DNA of 64,000 bases from an uncultured Burkholderiaceae bacterium (GTDB taxonomy: Bacteria; Pseudomonadota; Gammaproteobacteria; Burkholderiales; Burkholderiaceae): the NCBI GenBank assembly GCA_937871985.1, contig CALMPB010000326.1, positions 25,455 to 89,454 of the forward strand, written 5' to 3'. Numbering within the stretch: position 1 is the first letter of the stretch; every line of letters starts with the position of its first letter. Under the pieces are notes generated by a model that saw nothing but the letters and a program-made list of their open reading frames with translations, made no database searches and was not told the origin of the DNA. The position numbers were made by a program, and so were the translations under genes. Positions 15,986 through 24,338 of this stretch are shown here, piece by piece.

Positions 15986-17293
15986 ATGCATTACACCGAT
16001 CAACAAATCGCCGACCTGGTGCGGGAAGATTCGGTTCACAAATCGGTCTATACCGATCCCGAAATCTTCCAGCTTGAAATGGATCGCATCTATGGCCACG
16101 CCTGGATCTACGTGGGCCATGAAAGCCAGGTTCCGAACGTAGGCGACTTCCACGCCACGCGCATCGGCGACCAGGATGTAATCATGGTGCGCGCCGCCGA
16201 CAACTCCGTGCATGTGCTGTACAACCGATGTCCGCACAAGGGCGCCCAACTGGTTCCGGCGGAAAGCGACGGCAACACCGGCCGCTTCTTCCGCTGCCCC
16301 TACCACGCCTGGACCTTCCAGCTCGACGGGGCCCATCTGGCCGCGCCCATGCGCGCCGGCTTCGAAGGCACGAACTTCGACCCCAAAAGCCCCGAGTTCG
16401 CCATGCGCAAGCTGGCCCGGGTGGCCAGCTACCGGGGCTTCATCTTTGCCAGCCAGGCCGAGAAAGGCCCCGGCCTGGAAGACTTCCTGGGCGGCGTCAA
16501 ATCCTCCATCGACAATCTGTGCGACCGTTCGCCCGTGGGCGAAGTCGAAGTCGCCGGCGGCGTCTTCAGGGTGATGCAGCCTTCCAACTGGAAGGTCTTC
16601 TACGAAAACCTGCACGACACCATGCATGCCAGGGTCACGCACGAATCATCGTACATGTCGGCCCGGGAACAAGCCGAAGCCATCGGCAACATGCCGCTGG
16701 AGCTGCACATCATGGACGGCAACGGCGAGCCCTACACCTTCTGGGAAAAGCTGGATCTGCACGCCTTCGACTACGGCCACGGCTATATGGAAGGCATCTT
16801 CAACCCCGGCGCCATCGAAACCGACCCGGTCAGCCGCGCCCACTTCGAATCGCTGGTGCAAGCCTACGGCCGCGAGCGCGCCCTCGCCATCCTGGGCGAG
16901 AACCGCCACAACACCATCATCTACGGCAGCGGCTCGCCGCACACGGTATTCCAGCAGTTCCGCGTCATACGCCCCGTATCGGTGGATCGCACGCGCGTCG
17001 AGATCCAGGTGTTCCGCCTGAAAGGCGCGCCCGAAGAAATCTTCAAGCGCGGCCTCATGTACGCCAACCTCATCAACTCTCCCTCGTCCAACGTCATGCC
17101 CGACGACCTCGAGGTCTACAACCGCTGCCAGTTGGGCAACGAAACCCACGGCGGCGATTGGGTCAGCCAGCACCGCTACGCGGGCACCGACAAAACCGTT
17201 CCAGGCGGCATGGTTTCGGTCAACGGAACCAGCGAGCTTCCCATGCGCAATCAATTCCATGCATGGAAGCAATACATGCTCGGGCAAGTCTGA
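15986..17293 (+). CDS. Rieske aromatic-ring-hydroxylating oxygenase, alpha subunit
   Basis: A 435-residue catalytic subunit. The Rieske [2Fe-2S] site is C82-x-H84 (RCPHKG) and C104-x2-H107 (RCPYHAW). The mononuclear iron site follows as EN..D211..H214....H219, with an Asp pair (PDDLE) near 373 as the probable third-ligand region. It would insert O2 into an aromatic ring to give a cis-diol or hydroxylated product. AAGGAGG lies before the ATG. A beta subunit follows, but no ferredoxin or reductase gene is in the operon. Substrate unknown; an aromatic carboxylate is likely from the linked transporter. Confidence 0.92.
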   Translation: MHYTDQQIADLVREDSVHKSVYTDPEIFQLEMDRIYGHAWIYVGHESQVPNVGDFHATRIGDQDVIMVRAADNSVHVLYNRCPHKGAQLVPAESDGNTGRFFRCPYHAWTFQLDGAHLAAPMRAGFEGTNFDPKSPEFAMRKLARVASYRGFIFASQAEKGPGLEDFLGGVKSSIDNLCDRSPVGEVEVAGGVFRVMQPSNWKVFYENLHDTMHARVTHESSYMSAREQAEAIGNMPLELHIMDGNGEPYTFWEKLDLHAFDYGHGYMEGIFNPGAIETDPVSRAHFESLVQAYGRERALAILGENRHNTIIYGSGSPHTVFQQFRVIRPVSVDRTRVEIQVFRLKGAPEEIFKRGLMYANLINSPSSNVMPDDLEVYNRCQLGNETHGGDWVSQHRYAGTDKTVPGGMVSVNGTSELPMRNQFHAWKQYMLGQV

Positions 17294-17317
17294 TACTTAC
17301 GGCCAAAGGAAATCAAA

Positions 17318-17851
17318 ATGCTTTTCGACATAGACTTCGATGTCGCCTGCGACAATGTCAAGACGGTTACGACGCCGTTGGAAACCTATCACCAGGTTCA
17401 GCAATTCATCTACCAAGAGGCGCGCCTTCTGGACGAGCGCCGCTGGGACGAGTGGCTGGCGCTATGGACCGACGACGGCATGTACTGGATTCCCCAACAA
17501 CCCGGCCAGGCCAGTCCCTACGACCATATCTCTCTGTGCTGGGACAATAAAATGCTGCGTGAAATGCGCATGCGCACGCTGACCAACGCCCGCAACTGGG
17601 CGCAGCAGCCTATTACCCACACCTCCCGTGTCGTGGGCAGCGTCATGATCGACGGCACCGACGACGAAGGCTACCTGGTGGTTCGCTCGGCCTTCCATCT
17701 AAGCGAATGGCGCAAGGGCGACCAGCGCCAGCTGGCCGGCTCCTACATCCACAAGCTGGCGTCCACCGACGACGGCTGGCGCATCCGGCTCAAGCAAGTG
17801 AATCTTGTCAACTGCAACGACACCCACAGCGCCATCCAGGTGTATATCTGA
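17318..17851 (+). CDS. Rieske aromatic-ring-hydroxylating oxygenase, beta subunit
   Basis: A 177-residue NTF2-like small subunit that builds the alpha3beta3 hexamer. The VQQFIYQEARLLDERRWDEWLALW opening and the YWIPQQ segment are characteristic of this family. AAAGGAAA precedes the ATG, and the stop overlaps the next start as TGATG. It has a structural role and no cofactor. Confidence 0.93.
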   Translation: MLFDIDFDVACDNVKTVTTPLETYHQVQQFIYQEARLLDERRWDEWLALWTDDGMYWIPQQPGQASPYDHISLCWDNKMLREMRMRTLTNARNWAQQPITHTSRVVGSVMIDGTDDEGYLVVRSAFHLSEWRKGDQRQLAGSYIHKLASTDDGWRIRLKQVNLVNCNDTHSAIQVYI

Positions 17852-18462
17852 TGCCTGCGACCACCGCACTCATCGCTCTGCACTACCAGAACGACGTTCT
17901 GCACCCGGACGGCAAGATCCGGGTCGGGCTGAGCGCCGACAGCCCCGTGCGCCAAAACCTCCTGGATGCCGCCCAGGGCATGCTGCGGCGCGCGCGCGCC
18001 TGCAAGCTGCCCATCGTCCACGTGCGCATCGCCTTCCGGCCCGACTACGCCGACCTGCTGCCCAATATGCCCATCATGCGCAACACCGCGGCCATCCAGG
18101 CCGTGGTCGACGGCAGTTGGGGGGCCGACTTTTACGACGATCTCGCGCCCGACCCCGGCAATCCCCTCGAGTTCATCGTCAAGCACACGCGCATCAACGC
18201 GTTCTTCGGCACGCCCCTGGAAGAAATCCTACGCATCGTCGGCGCGTCGCGCGTACTGATCGCGGGCGTGGCCACCCACTCGGTGGTCGAAGGCACGGTG
18301 CGGCACGCCGCCGACGCCGGCTACGAGGTCATGGTGGCCGCCCCGGCCTGCGCCAGCGCCAATCCCGCCACCCATCAGGCCGCGCTGGACAGCATGAGCC
18401 TGATGGCCGAAATCCTCGACGCCGACGCCCTGTCGCGCTTTTTTGACGGCCTCGCTCCATGA
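17851..18462 (+). CDS. Isochorismatase-fold hydrolase lacking the catalytic cysteine
   Basis: A 203-residue isochorismatase/cysteine hydrolase fold. Asp15 (QNDVLHPDG) and Lys111 (VKHTRINAFFGT) of the usual triad are present, but the motif that normally reads T-x-x-C-V is T142-H-S-V145-V, so the nucleophile is Val. EntB/PhzD-type isochorismatases also lack it, which leaves a non-amidase hydrolysis or a binding role. The ATG at 17851 is coupled to the beta-subunit stop, and its own stop overlaps the SDR start, so it is a core member of the oxygenase operon. Confidence 0.85.
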   Translation: MPATTALIALHYQNDVLHPDGKIRVGLSADSPVRQNLLDAAQGMLRRARACKLPIVHVRIAFRPDYADLLPNMPIMRNTAAIQAVVDGSWGADFYDDLAPDPGNPLEFIVKHTRINAFFGTPLEEILRIVGASRVLIAGVATHSVVEGTVRHAADAGYEVMVAAPACASANPATHQAALDSMSLMAEILDADALSRFFDGLAP

Positions 18463-19283
18463 CAGCCTCCATACCCCAACTACCCGGCCTGGCTGGGAAA
18501 ACCGCCATCGTCACCGGCAGCACCCAGGGACTGGGCGCCGACATTGCCAAGTTCTTGTCGGCCTGCGGCGTCTCGGTAGTCATCGTGGGCCGGGGCGCGG
18601 ACGCCGGCGCCGCCGTCGTGCGCGACATCGAAGCCGGCGGCGGGCGCGCCCTGCTCTGCACCATCGACATCCAGGACGACGCGCAAATCGACCAGTGCAT
18701 CGAGCAGACCCTGGCCGCGTTCGGGCGCATCGACATTCTCGTCAACAATGCCTGCAGCTACGACGACAACGGCCTGGACTCCAGCCGCGAGCAATGGCAT
18801 CGCACGCTGGGGGTCAACCTGGTGTCGGCCGCCATCTTCGCCCAGAAGGTATTGCCCCACATGCAGCGCGGCAGCTGCATCGTCAACCTGGGCAGCACCG
18901 GCGGCAAGTTCGGCGCGGCGGGCCGCGCGCTGTATCCCGCCTCGAAAGCCGCCATGCTGCAATTCACCAAGAACCTGGCCGTCACCCTCGCGCCCCAAGG
19001 CATACGCGCCGTTGCGGTTTCCCCGGCCTGGACCTGGTCGCCTTCGGTCGTGCGCTTCAGCAACGACTCCCGCCCCTTGGCCGACGCCGTGGCCGGCCAG
19101 CTTCATCCGCTGGGCCGGGTGGGCGACGGCGCCGAAATCGGCCAGGCCGTGGCCTTCGTGGCCTCGGACTCCGCCTCGTGGATCACCGGGGTGGACATTC
19201 CCGTCGACGGCGGGTTTTCCATTCTCGGCCCCGACCAGGGGCTTTCCCCGCGCGTCTGGTTCGAACGCGCGCAAAACAAATAG
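18459..19283 (+). CDS. Short-chain dehydrogenase/reductase
   Basis: A 274-residue SDR with the cofactor motif TGSTQGLG (19-26), NNACS (96-100), and the catalytic Ser146, Tyr159 and Lys163 (YPASK). The start overlaps the preceding stop as ATGA. Coming directly after a Rieske oxygenase, it is a good candidate for the cis-dihydrodiol dehydrogenase that re-aromatises the product with NAD+, though a different alcohol could be the substrate. Confidence 0.88.
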   Translation: MTASIPQLPGLAGKTAIVTGSTQGLGADIAKFLSACGVSVVIVGRGADAGAAVVRDIEAGGGRALLCTIDIQDDAQIDQCIEQTLAAFGRIDILVNNACSYDDNGLDSSREQWHRTLGVNLVSAAIFAQKVLPHMQRGSCIVNLGSTGGKFGAAGRALYPASKAAMLQFTKNLAVTLAPQGIRAVAVSPAWTWSPSVVRFSNDSRPLADAVAGQLHPLGRVGDGAEIGQAVAFVASDSASWITGVDIPVDGGFSILGPDQGLSPRVWFERAQNK

Positions 19284-19387
19284 ACGCGCCGCCGTCCAAA
19301 CCAGCCTCATCGGGAACATCGGCGGCAGCCGCGGCAACAGCGGCCCGCCCCTCGCAACACATCAACAATCGACAACCGGAGACAACA

Positions 19388-20116
19388 ATGGCCGATACTT
19401 ACGTTCTTATTCATGGCGCCTGGCACACCGGCGCCGAACTCGAGGCCGTGGCCCAGCACATGCGCAAGGCCGGGCATACGGTGCATTGCCCCACCCTGGC
19501 CGGCAATCGCAAAGACGACGATCGCAACCGCCTTGGCCTGGAGGACGCCATTGCGTCGGCGGTGGAATTCCTGGAGTCGAAGGATTTACGCAATGTGCGG
19601 CTGGTGGGCCACAGCTATGGCGGCATGGTGATCTCGGGCGTCGCCGATCGCGCGGCCGAGCGCCTGACGCGGCTGGTTTACGTCAATGCGTTCGTGCCCC
19701 TGAACGGCCAATGCCTCAACGACATGGTGCCGCCGCACTACGTCACCATGTTCGACGCCGTGGCCGCCGCCAACAAGAACGCGGTCATGCTGCCGTTCAA
19801 TGTGTGGCGCGAAGTGTTCATCAACGACGCCGACCTGGCGCTGGCCAAATCAAGCTATGCCCAGCTCAATCCCCACCCCTACGCCACATTCACCGACGCC
19901 ATCAAACTGGAGACGCCGCTGGCGGAACTGGCCGTGGGCAAGTCCTACGTCAACTGCCAGCAGGACGTCGCCCTGCCGCACAGCCTGCCCTGGCATCCGC
20001 GTCTTTCCGAGCGGCTGGGCCTGTTCAGGCTGGTGGAATGCGCCGGCAGCCATGAAACCTGGTTCACCCACCCTGAACGCCTGGCCCAGGCCATTCTGGA
20101 TGCCGGGCGCGATTGA
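19388..20116 (+). CDS. Alpha/beta-hydrolase (EstX / salicylate esterase-like)
   Basis: A 242-residue small alpha/beta hydrolase with the oxyanion HGAWH (9-13), nucleophile elbow GHSYG (S76) and the C-terminal GSHETWF His222. This form resembles plant salicylate esterase and hydroxynitrile lyase relatives. The start at 19388 has GGAG; an open frame extends much further upstream through the SDR gene but is not protein-like. The 15-nt leader GACAACCGGAGACAA is identical to that of the livK-like gene. It may hydrolyse an ester or ring-cleavage product of the pathway. Confidence 0.83.
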   Translation: MADTYVLIHGAWHTGAELEAVAQHMRKAGHTVHCPTLAGNRKDDDRNRLGLEDAIASAVEFLESKDLRNVRLVGHSYGGMVISGVADRAAERLTRLVYVNAFVPLNGQCLNDMVPPHYVTMFDAVAAANKNAVMLPFNVWREVFINDADLALAKSSYAQLNPHPYATFTDAIKLETPLAELAVGKSYVNCQQDVALPHSLPWHPRLSERLGLFRLVECAGSHETWFTHPERLAQAILDAGRD

Positions 20117-20186
20117 ATGGAATGTCGAAGAGCGACGGCCCGCGTCAAGCGGTGCCCGTGCGCCGCAATTCGACGCACGCCTGGGT

Positions 20187-20999
20187 TCAGGACGGCAGGT
20201 ATTCGGGCTTGAGCACCCCTTGCAAATCGGTGTAGGGAATCAGCAGTTCGGGCTGCCCCGACGAATACGGCGCGATTTCGTACGAGTTGTACTTGACGAC
20301 CAGCCCGGCATCTGAAAACGCAAAGTTGTCGCTGGGCTGGAAGGGCCAGATCCGGTTATAGGTGGCCGGGTCGGCCTTGGCGTCCGGATTGGCGGCCAGC
20401 CACTTTGCATGCGCCTGCCTGAGCGCCGCCACGTAGGCATCGTGCTTGCCCGGCTCGAGAACATTGTTCAGGCCAAGCACCTTTTCCTTCGCGTTGTCCC
20501 AGTTGAGAAATTGCGTGGCTGAAATGCCGTGGGCCGCGCCGGTAAAGTACTGCCAGGTATTCAGTTCGACCACCGTCAGGTTCTTGTTGCGATACGGCGT
20601 CTTGGCCGAAAAGACGGTCGAATCGCGCGGCGCGGCGGTCTTCCAGAAGTAGGCTTCGTACTCGGCAAGGCTGGTATAGGGATGCGGATGATCGTCGTTG
20701 ACGCCGGTCATGACGGCCAGAGCGTAATCGACGAGCTTGGTCAGCTTGGGCATGCCCGGAAACACCAGGGAGTCGACCTTGATTTCGGGGCAATCGCCCG
20801 AGCAGCCGGGCTTTTTGCGGTCCCATTTGACGGGCTGCGTAAACAAGCCTTCCTTGCTGGTTTGCTGGGCGGTCTGATCTCCCGGAATCATGGAGATATT
20901 GTCGCGCGGGCCGCTGGCGCAGGCGGACAGCAGCACGGCAATGCCGGCAGCCAGCGCGGCGGCGCGGAAATAACGGGCGGGGTTTTTTTTCATGCGCAT
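20187..20999 (-). CDS. DUF3298 / RsiV-like lipoprotein
   Basis: A 270-residue protein with a lipoprotein signal (lipobox LLSAC, Cys near residue 27). The C-terminal half shows the DUF3298 pattern: GAAHGIS followed by N-x-x and the closing YEIAPYSSGQPELLIPYTDL. The family includes the extracytoplasmic domain of the anti-sigma factor RsiV and stand-alone envelope lipoproteins with lysozyme-inhibitor-like folds. It overlaps the GST stop by one base (TAATG), so it is in that operon. Function unknown; it probably acts at the cell envelope. Confidence 0.8.
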   Translation of the reverse strand: MRMKKNPARYFRAAALAAGIAVLLSACASGPRDNISMIPGDQTAQQTSKEGLFTQPVKWDRKKPGCSGDCPEIKVDSLVFPGMPKLTKLVDYALAVMTGVNDDHPHPYTSLAEYEAYFWKTAAPRDSTVFSAKTPYRNKNLTVVELNTWQYFTGAAHGISATQFLNWDNAKEKVLGLNNVLEPGKHDAYVAALRQAHAKWLAANPDAKADPATYNRIWPFQPSDNFAFSDAGLVVKYNSYEIAPYSSGQPELLIPYTDLQGVLKPEYLPS

Positions 21000-21697
21000 T
21001 ATTTGACCGTGTGGGCGTCCTGGCCGAACAGCATTTTGCGTGCTTCTTCGGTGTGGACGGTTGGTTCGGTATTGATGGCCGCGGCTTTTGCGTAGGCGCG
21101 AACGGTGGCCGGACGCGAGGCGATGGCGTCGAACCAGCGCTTGAGCTGCGGAAACTCGTTAAGATCCTGGCCTTGCTTCTCGTGGGGGACTATCCAGGGA
21201 TAGCAGGCCATGTCCGCGATGGAATAATCGCCCGCGATGAACTCGCGGTCGGCCAGGCGCTTGTTGAGTACCCCGTACAGGCGGCTGGTTTCGCGCGTAT
21301 AGCGGTCGATGGCATAAGGCAGTTTTTCCGGCGCATAGGTGGCGAAATGGTGGTTCTGACCCGCCATGGGGCCCAGCCCGCCCATTTGCCAGAACAGCCA
21401 CTGCAGGACATCGGCGCGGCCGCGCAAATCGGACGGAATATAGCGCCCGGTCTTCTCGGCCAGATACAAGAGGATGGCGCCCGACTCGAACAGCGAGATG
21501 GGCTGCCCGCCGTCCGCGGGCGCGTTGTCGATAATGGCGGGAATGCGGTTGTTCGGGGAAATTTTGAGGAATTCGGGCTTGAACTGATCGCCCTTGCCGA
21601 TGTTGACGGCGTGCAAGGTGTAGGGCGTTGCCGTTTCTTCGAGGAAGAGCGTGATTTTATGGCCGTTGGGCGTCGTCCAGTAATACAGATCGATCAT
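20999..21697 (-). CDS. Glutathione S-transferase family protein (YfcG/Ure2p-like)
   Basis: A 232-residue GST. The N-terminal thioredoxin-like domain (YYWTTPNGHKITLFLEE, NRIPAIID, then LFESGAILLYLAEKTG) is the form found in YfcG and Ure2-like proteins, which have disulfide reductase activity. The all-helical domain follows from about residue 95. The start at 21697 has AAAGGA upstream. It lies between glutathione peroxidase and the DUF3298 lipoprotein on the same strand, which fits a glutathione-dependent stress operon. Confidence 0.88.
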   Translation of the reverse strand: MIDLYYWTTPNGHKITLFLEETATPYTLHAVNIGKGDQFKPEFLKISPNNRIPAIIDNAPADGGQPISLFESGAILLYLAEKTGRYIPSDLRGRADVLQWLFWQMGGLGPMAGQNHHFATYAPEKLPYAIDRYTRETSRLYGVLNKRLADREFIAGDYSIADMACYPWIVPHEKQGQDLNEFPQLKRWFDAIASRPATVRAYAKAAAINTEPTVHTEEARKMLFGQDAHTVK

Positions 21698-21792
21698 TGC
21701 AATCCTTTCGTGGCGGGAATGAAAACGGAAATAGGCCGGCTGCGCGCCGCCGGACAAGGGTCATCGGATGCGGGTGCCGCCATGGTAGCGCT

Positions 21793-22287
21793 TCAGGCGC
21801 GCGGCGTGGCCAGCGCCTGCTCGATATCGCCGCGCAGCTCGTCGGGCGCGGTGGAAGAACCGTAGCGCTTCAGGACATGCCCGTCGCGGCCCACAAGAAA
21901 CTTGGTGAAATTCCACTTGATGGCCTGGGTGCCCAGCACCCCGGATTTTTCCTCTTTGAGCCATTGGTACAAGGGATGCGCGCCCGAGCCATTGACGTCG
22001 ATCTTGGCGAAAAGGGGAAAATCGACGTCGTATTTCGTGGTGCAAAAATCGAGGATCTCGGCTTCGGTGCCAGGTTCCTGGTGGCCGAACTGATCGCAGG
22101 GAAAGCCCAGAACCGTGAAGCCCTGGTCCTGGTATTTTCGGTAAAGCGCTTCGAGGCCCTGATATTGGGGGGTGAAGCCGCATTGGGAGGCCACGTTGAC
22201 GATAAGCGCCACCTGCCCCTCATAGCGGGACAGCTCGACGGTATCGCCGGATATCGAATCGGCCGAAAATGAACGTAGCGATGGCAT
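21793..22287 (-). CDS. gpx: Glutathione peroxidase (thiol peroxidase type)
   Basis: A 164-residue peroxidase with peroxidatic Cys36 in NVASQCGFT, a resolving-type Cys64 in GFPCDQFGHQEPG, and WNFTKFLV near 138. Such bacterial enzymes use cysteine instead of selenocysteine and reduce hydroperoxides with thioredoxin or glutathione. Start at the ATG at 22287, where conserved sequence begins. It is downstream of an Rrf2 regulator on the same strand. Confidence 0.92.
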   Translation of the reverse strand: MPSLRSFSADSISGDTVELSRYEGQVALIVNVASQCGFTPQYQGLEALYRKYQDQGFTVLGFPCDQFGHQEPGTEAEILDFCTTKYDVDFPLFAKIDVNGSGAHPLYQWLKEEKSGVLGTQAIKWNFTKFLVGRDGHVLKRYGSSTAPDELRGDIEQALATPRA

Positions 22288-22440
22288 GGCAATCCTGAAA
22301 CAAAATGGCTGGAGCAAATTGCGATTCGTGCATGCAATGAAGGCGTGAAAAAGCCCGCATCGGCACGACAGCCCGAAACCGGGCACTTCCATTTCAGTAC
22401 TGTAGCAGGGCCTTGCCGACGCGTCTATTTACGCAACGGG

Positions 22441-22929
22441 TCAGGCCGCCGATGCTGAACGCATGTTTTCGAACCACTGGATCGCGCGTTCGGCGGCGGC
22501 CGGAGGCGCGTCCTGCATGACCGTTGCCACGGTCTGGCTGGCCAGTTCGCGCCTCCAGGCGGCTTCCGCCCGGCGCATGGCCGACGTGATGGCGCATGGC
22601 TTGCGGCATTCGCGGGCGGGCGAGGCGCCCTCTCCGGCGCGACGGATTTCCGTGCAGCGAAACGCCGCATCCGGCCCCTCTATGGCGTCCACGACCTGCA
22701 ACAGGGTGATTTTTTCGGGCGAGCGGGCAAGCCGGAACCCGCCTTTCGGCCCCGCCGACGACACCAGGATGCCGGCGCGGGCGAGCGCCTGCAGCGATTT
22801 GTTGAGATAGGCGGCCGGCAAGCCGAACTTGGCCGCGAGCTTGGTGGTGGAAATGACTTCGTTCTGCCCGATCCAGCCGAGCGCCACGCAGCAATGCAGA
22901 CCCCACTCCACGCCTTCGTTCATGCGCAT
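22441..22929 (-). CDS. Rrf2-family transcriptional regulator
   Basis: A 162-residue regulator with an N-terminal winged helix (about 1-70; LAAKFGLPAAYLNKSLQAL and AGPKGGFRLAR are typical) and three C-terminal cysteines at 92, 108 and 112 (RCTEIRR...ECRKPC). Rrf2 proteins often bind an Fe-S cluster or sense thiol stress through such cysteines; the C-x15-C-x3-C spacing differs from IscR and NsrR. It lies between the gpx operon and the second liv operon. The inverted repeats in its upstream spacer are probable binding sites. ATGs at 22929 and 22923 are both possible. Confidence 0.87.
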   Translation of the reverse strand: MRMNEGVEWGLHCCVALGWIGQNEVISTTKLAAKFGLPAAYLNKSLQALARAGILVSSAGPKGGFRLARSPEKITLLQVVDAIEGPDAAFRCTEIRRAGEGASPARECRKPCAITSAMRRAEAAWRRELASQTVATVMQDAPPAAAERAIQWFENMRSASAA

Positions 22930-22954
22930 AATATTCTAATCCGTATACATCATG

Positions 22955-22977
22955 ATCTGGATTATATATGTCCAGAT
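22955..22977. promoter_or_regulatory. Inverted repeat near the Rrf2 gene start
   Basis: ATCTGGA (22955-22961) and TCCAGAT (22971-22977) form perfect 7-bp arms around an AT-rich 9-nt centre. The half-site matches the one in the 25-bp repeat at 23021, and a further related half-site AATCCGTATAC lies at 22938. Probable autoregulatory site. Confidence 0.5.
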
Positions 22978-22982
22978 TATTG

Positions 22983-23011
22983 TTGACTAGCTCCCGCGAT
23001 CGCCATAGAAT
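22983..23011 (+). promoter_or_regulatory. Near-consensus sigma-70 promoter of the second liv operon
   Basis: TTGACT (22983-22988), a 17-bp spacer, then TAGAAT (23006-23011): each hexamer is one base away from consensus. It points at the binding protein gene at 23129, giving a leader of roughly 110 nt. Confidence 0.7.
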
Positions 23012-23020
23012 TCATTGCAT

Positions 23021-23045
23021 AATCTAGATACCAAGTATCCAGATT
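23021..23045. promoter_or_regulatory. 25-bp inverted repeat over the predicted transcription start
   Basis: AATCTAGATAC and GTATCCAGATT are 11-bp arms with one mismatch and a 3-nt spacer. The repeat starts about 10 bp after the -10 box, so a bound protein would block the promoter. The adjacent Rrf2 regulator is the first candidate. Confidence 0.6.
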
Positions 23046-23128
23046 AAAAATACGGCGCAGCCCGCGGCCGATCACAGCAAAACGATCACGACAAAATCTC
23101 CGCCCTTCCGGCGGAACAAGGAGACAGC

Positions 23129-24319
23129 ATGAAACGACATTTCTTGAAGGCAATGGCCGCAACCGGCCTGGGCTTGACCATGGCTTTGGCCAACGCCGCT
23201 CCCGCACAAGAGAACCACGACAATCTGAAAATCGGCTTCATGGGCGTGTTTTCAGGCGGGCAAGCCGCCCTGGGCCAGGACTCGTACGACGGGTTCATGC
23301 TTTACCTCAAGAACAACGGCGGCAAGCTGGGCGGCCGCCATATCGAGGTTCTCAAGGCCGACGCCCAGATCAAGCCCGTTGTCGGCGTGCAACTGGCAAA
23401 GCGGCTCATCGACAAAGACGGCGTGCCCATCATCGTCGGCGTGACCTTCTCCAACGTCATGCTTGCCGTGCATGCGCCCATCACTCAAAAAGAAGTCTTT
23501 CTCATCGGCACCAATGCGGGCCCCAGCCAGATAGCCGGCAAGGAATGCTCTCCGTACTTCTTCAGCACCTCGTACCAGAACGACCAGAAAGCCGAAAGCA
23601 TGGGCAGCTACGCCAAGTCCAAGGGGTATAAAAGAATCATCACCATGGTGCCCAACTATCAGTCGGGTTTCGATTTCGTGACCGGCTTCAAGCGCTACTA
23701 CCAGGCTCCCCTGCTCGACGAAATCTACACGCCGCTCAACCAGCAGGACTTCTCCGCCGAGCTGGCCAAGATCGCCTCCGAAAAACCCGACGCCGTCTAT
23801 GTCTTCTATCCCGGCGGACTGGGCGTCAACTTCCTGCGCCAATGGCAGCAAGCCGGTTTGCTGGGCAAGATCCCGGTCCTGTCCACCTCGACGACCGACG
23901 CCATCAATCTTCCCGCCCAACGCGACAGCGCCCTGGGCGTCATCACGAGTCCCGTCTGGGGCCCCGACATGGACAATGCCGCCAACAAGAAATTCGTGGC
24001 CGAATTCGAAAAGGAATACAAGCGCATCCCCTCGGATTTCGCGGCGCAAAGCTATGACGGCGCGCAACTGCTGGACTCGGCCATTCAAAAGGTCAAGGGC
24101 CACGTCGAGGACAAGGCCGCGTTCATGGCCGCCCTCAAGCAGGCCGACTTTCCCTCGGTGCGCGGCGACTTCAAGTTCGGCAACAACAACTTCCCCATCC
24201 AGGATCTGTCCGTATTCGAAGTCGTCAAGGATGCGCAGGGTCAGTTCACGCTCAAGAAAATCGCCACTCCGCTCAAGGCCCAGCAAGACGCCTATCACCA
24301 AGATTGCCCAATGAAATAA
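23129..24319 (+). CDS. livK: ABC transporter periplasmic binding protein (LivK-like)
   Basis: A 396-residue type I periplasmic binding protein with a signal peptide (cleavage near ANA-A or PAQ-E, residues 24-28) followed by LKIGFMGVFSGGQAALGQD. AAGGAGA precedes the ATG. Unlike the first cassette, it is the first gene of a complete livKHMGF operon. It shares overall layout with the binding protein at 14713 (for example WSPDMDNP versus WGPDMDNA), so the two ligands may be chemically similar, probably aromatic or short organic acids. Confidence 0.9.
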   Translation: MKRHFLKAMAATGLGLTMALANAAPAQENHDNLKIGFMGVFSGGQAALGQDSYDGFMLYLKNNGGKLGGRHIEVLKADAQIKPVVGVQLAKRLIDKDGVPIIVGVTFSNVMLAVHAPITQKEVFLIGTNAGPSQIAGKECSPYFFSTSYQNDQKAESMGSYAKSKGYKRIITMVPNYQSGFDFVTGFKRYYQAPLLDEIYTPLNQQDFSAELAKIASEKPDAVYVFYPGGLGVNFLRQWQQAGLLGKIPVLSTSTTDAINLPAQRDSALGVITSPVWGPDMDNAANKKFVAEFEKEYKRIPSDFAAQSYDGAQLLDSAIQKVKGHVEDKAAFMAALKQADFPSVRGDFKFGNNNFPIQDLSVFEVVKDAQGQFTLKKIATPLKAQQDAYHQDCPMK

Positions 24320-24338
24320 CCCACAGGCGCATCGAGAA

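Noticed and set aside
18443..19387. Extended frame upstream of the alpha/beta-hydrolase, through the SDR gene
   Set aside because: The SDR in the other frame has all catalytic residues, and the hydrolase begins at 19388 with its own ribosome site.
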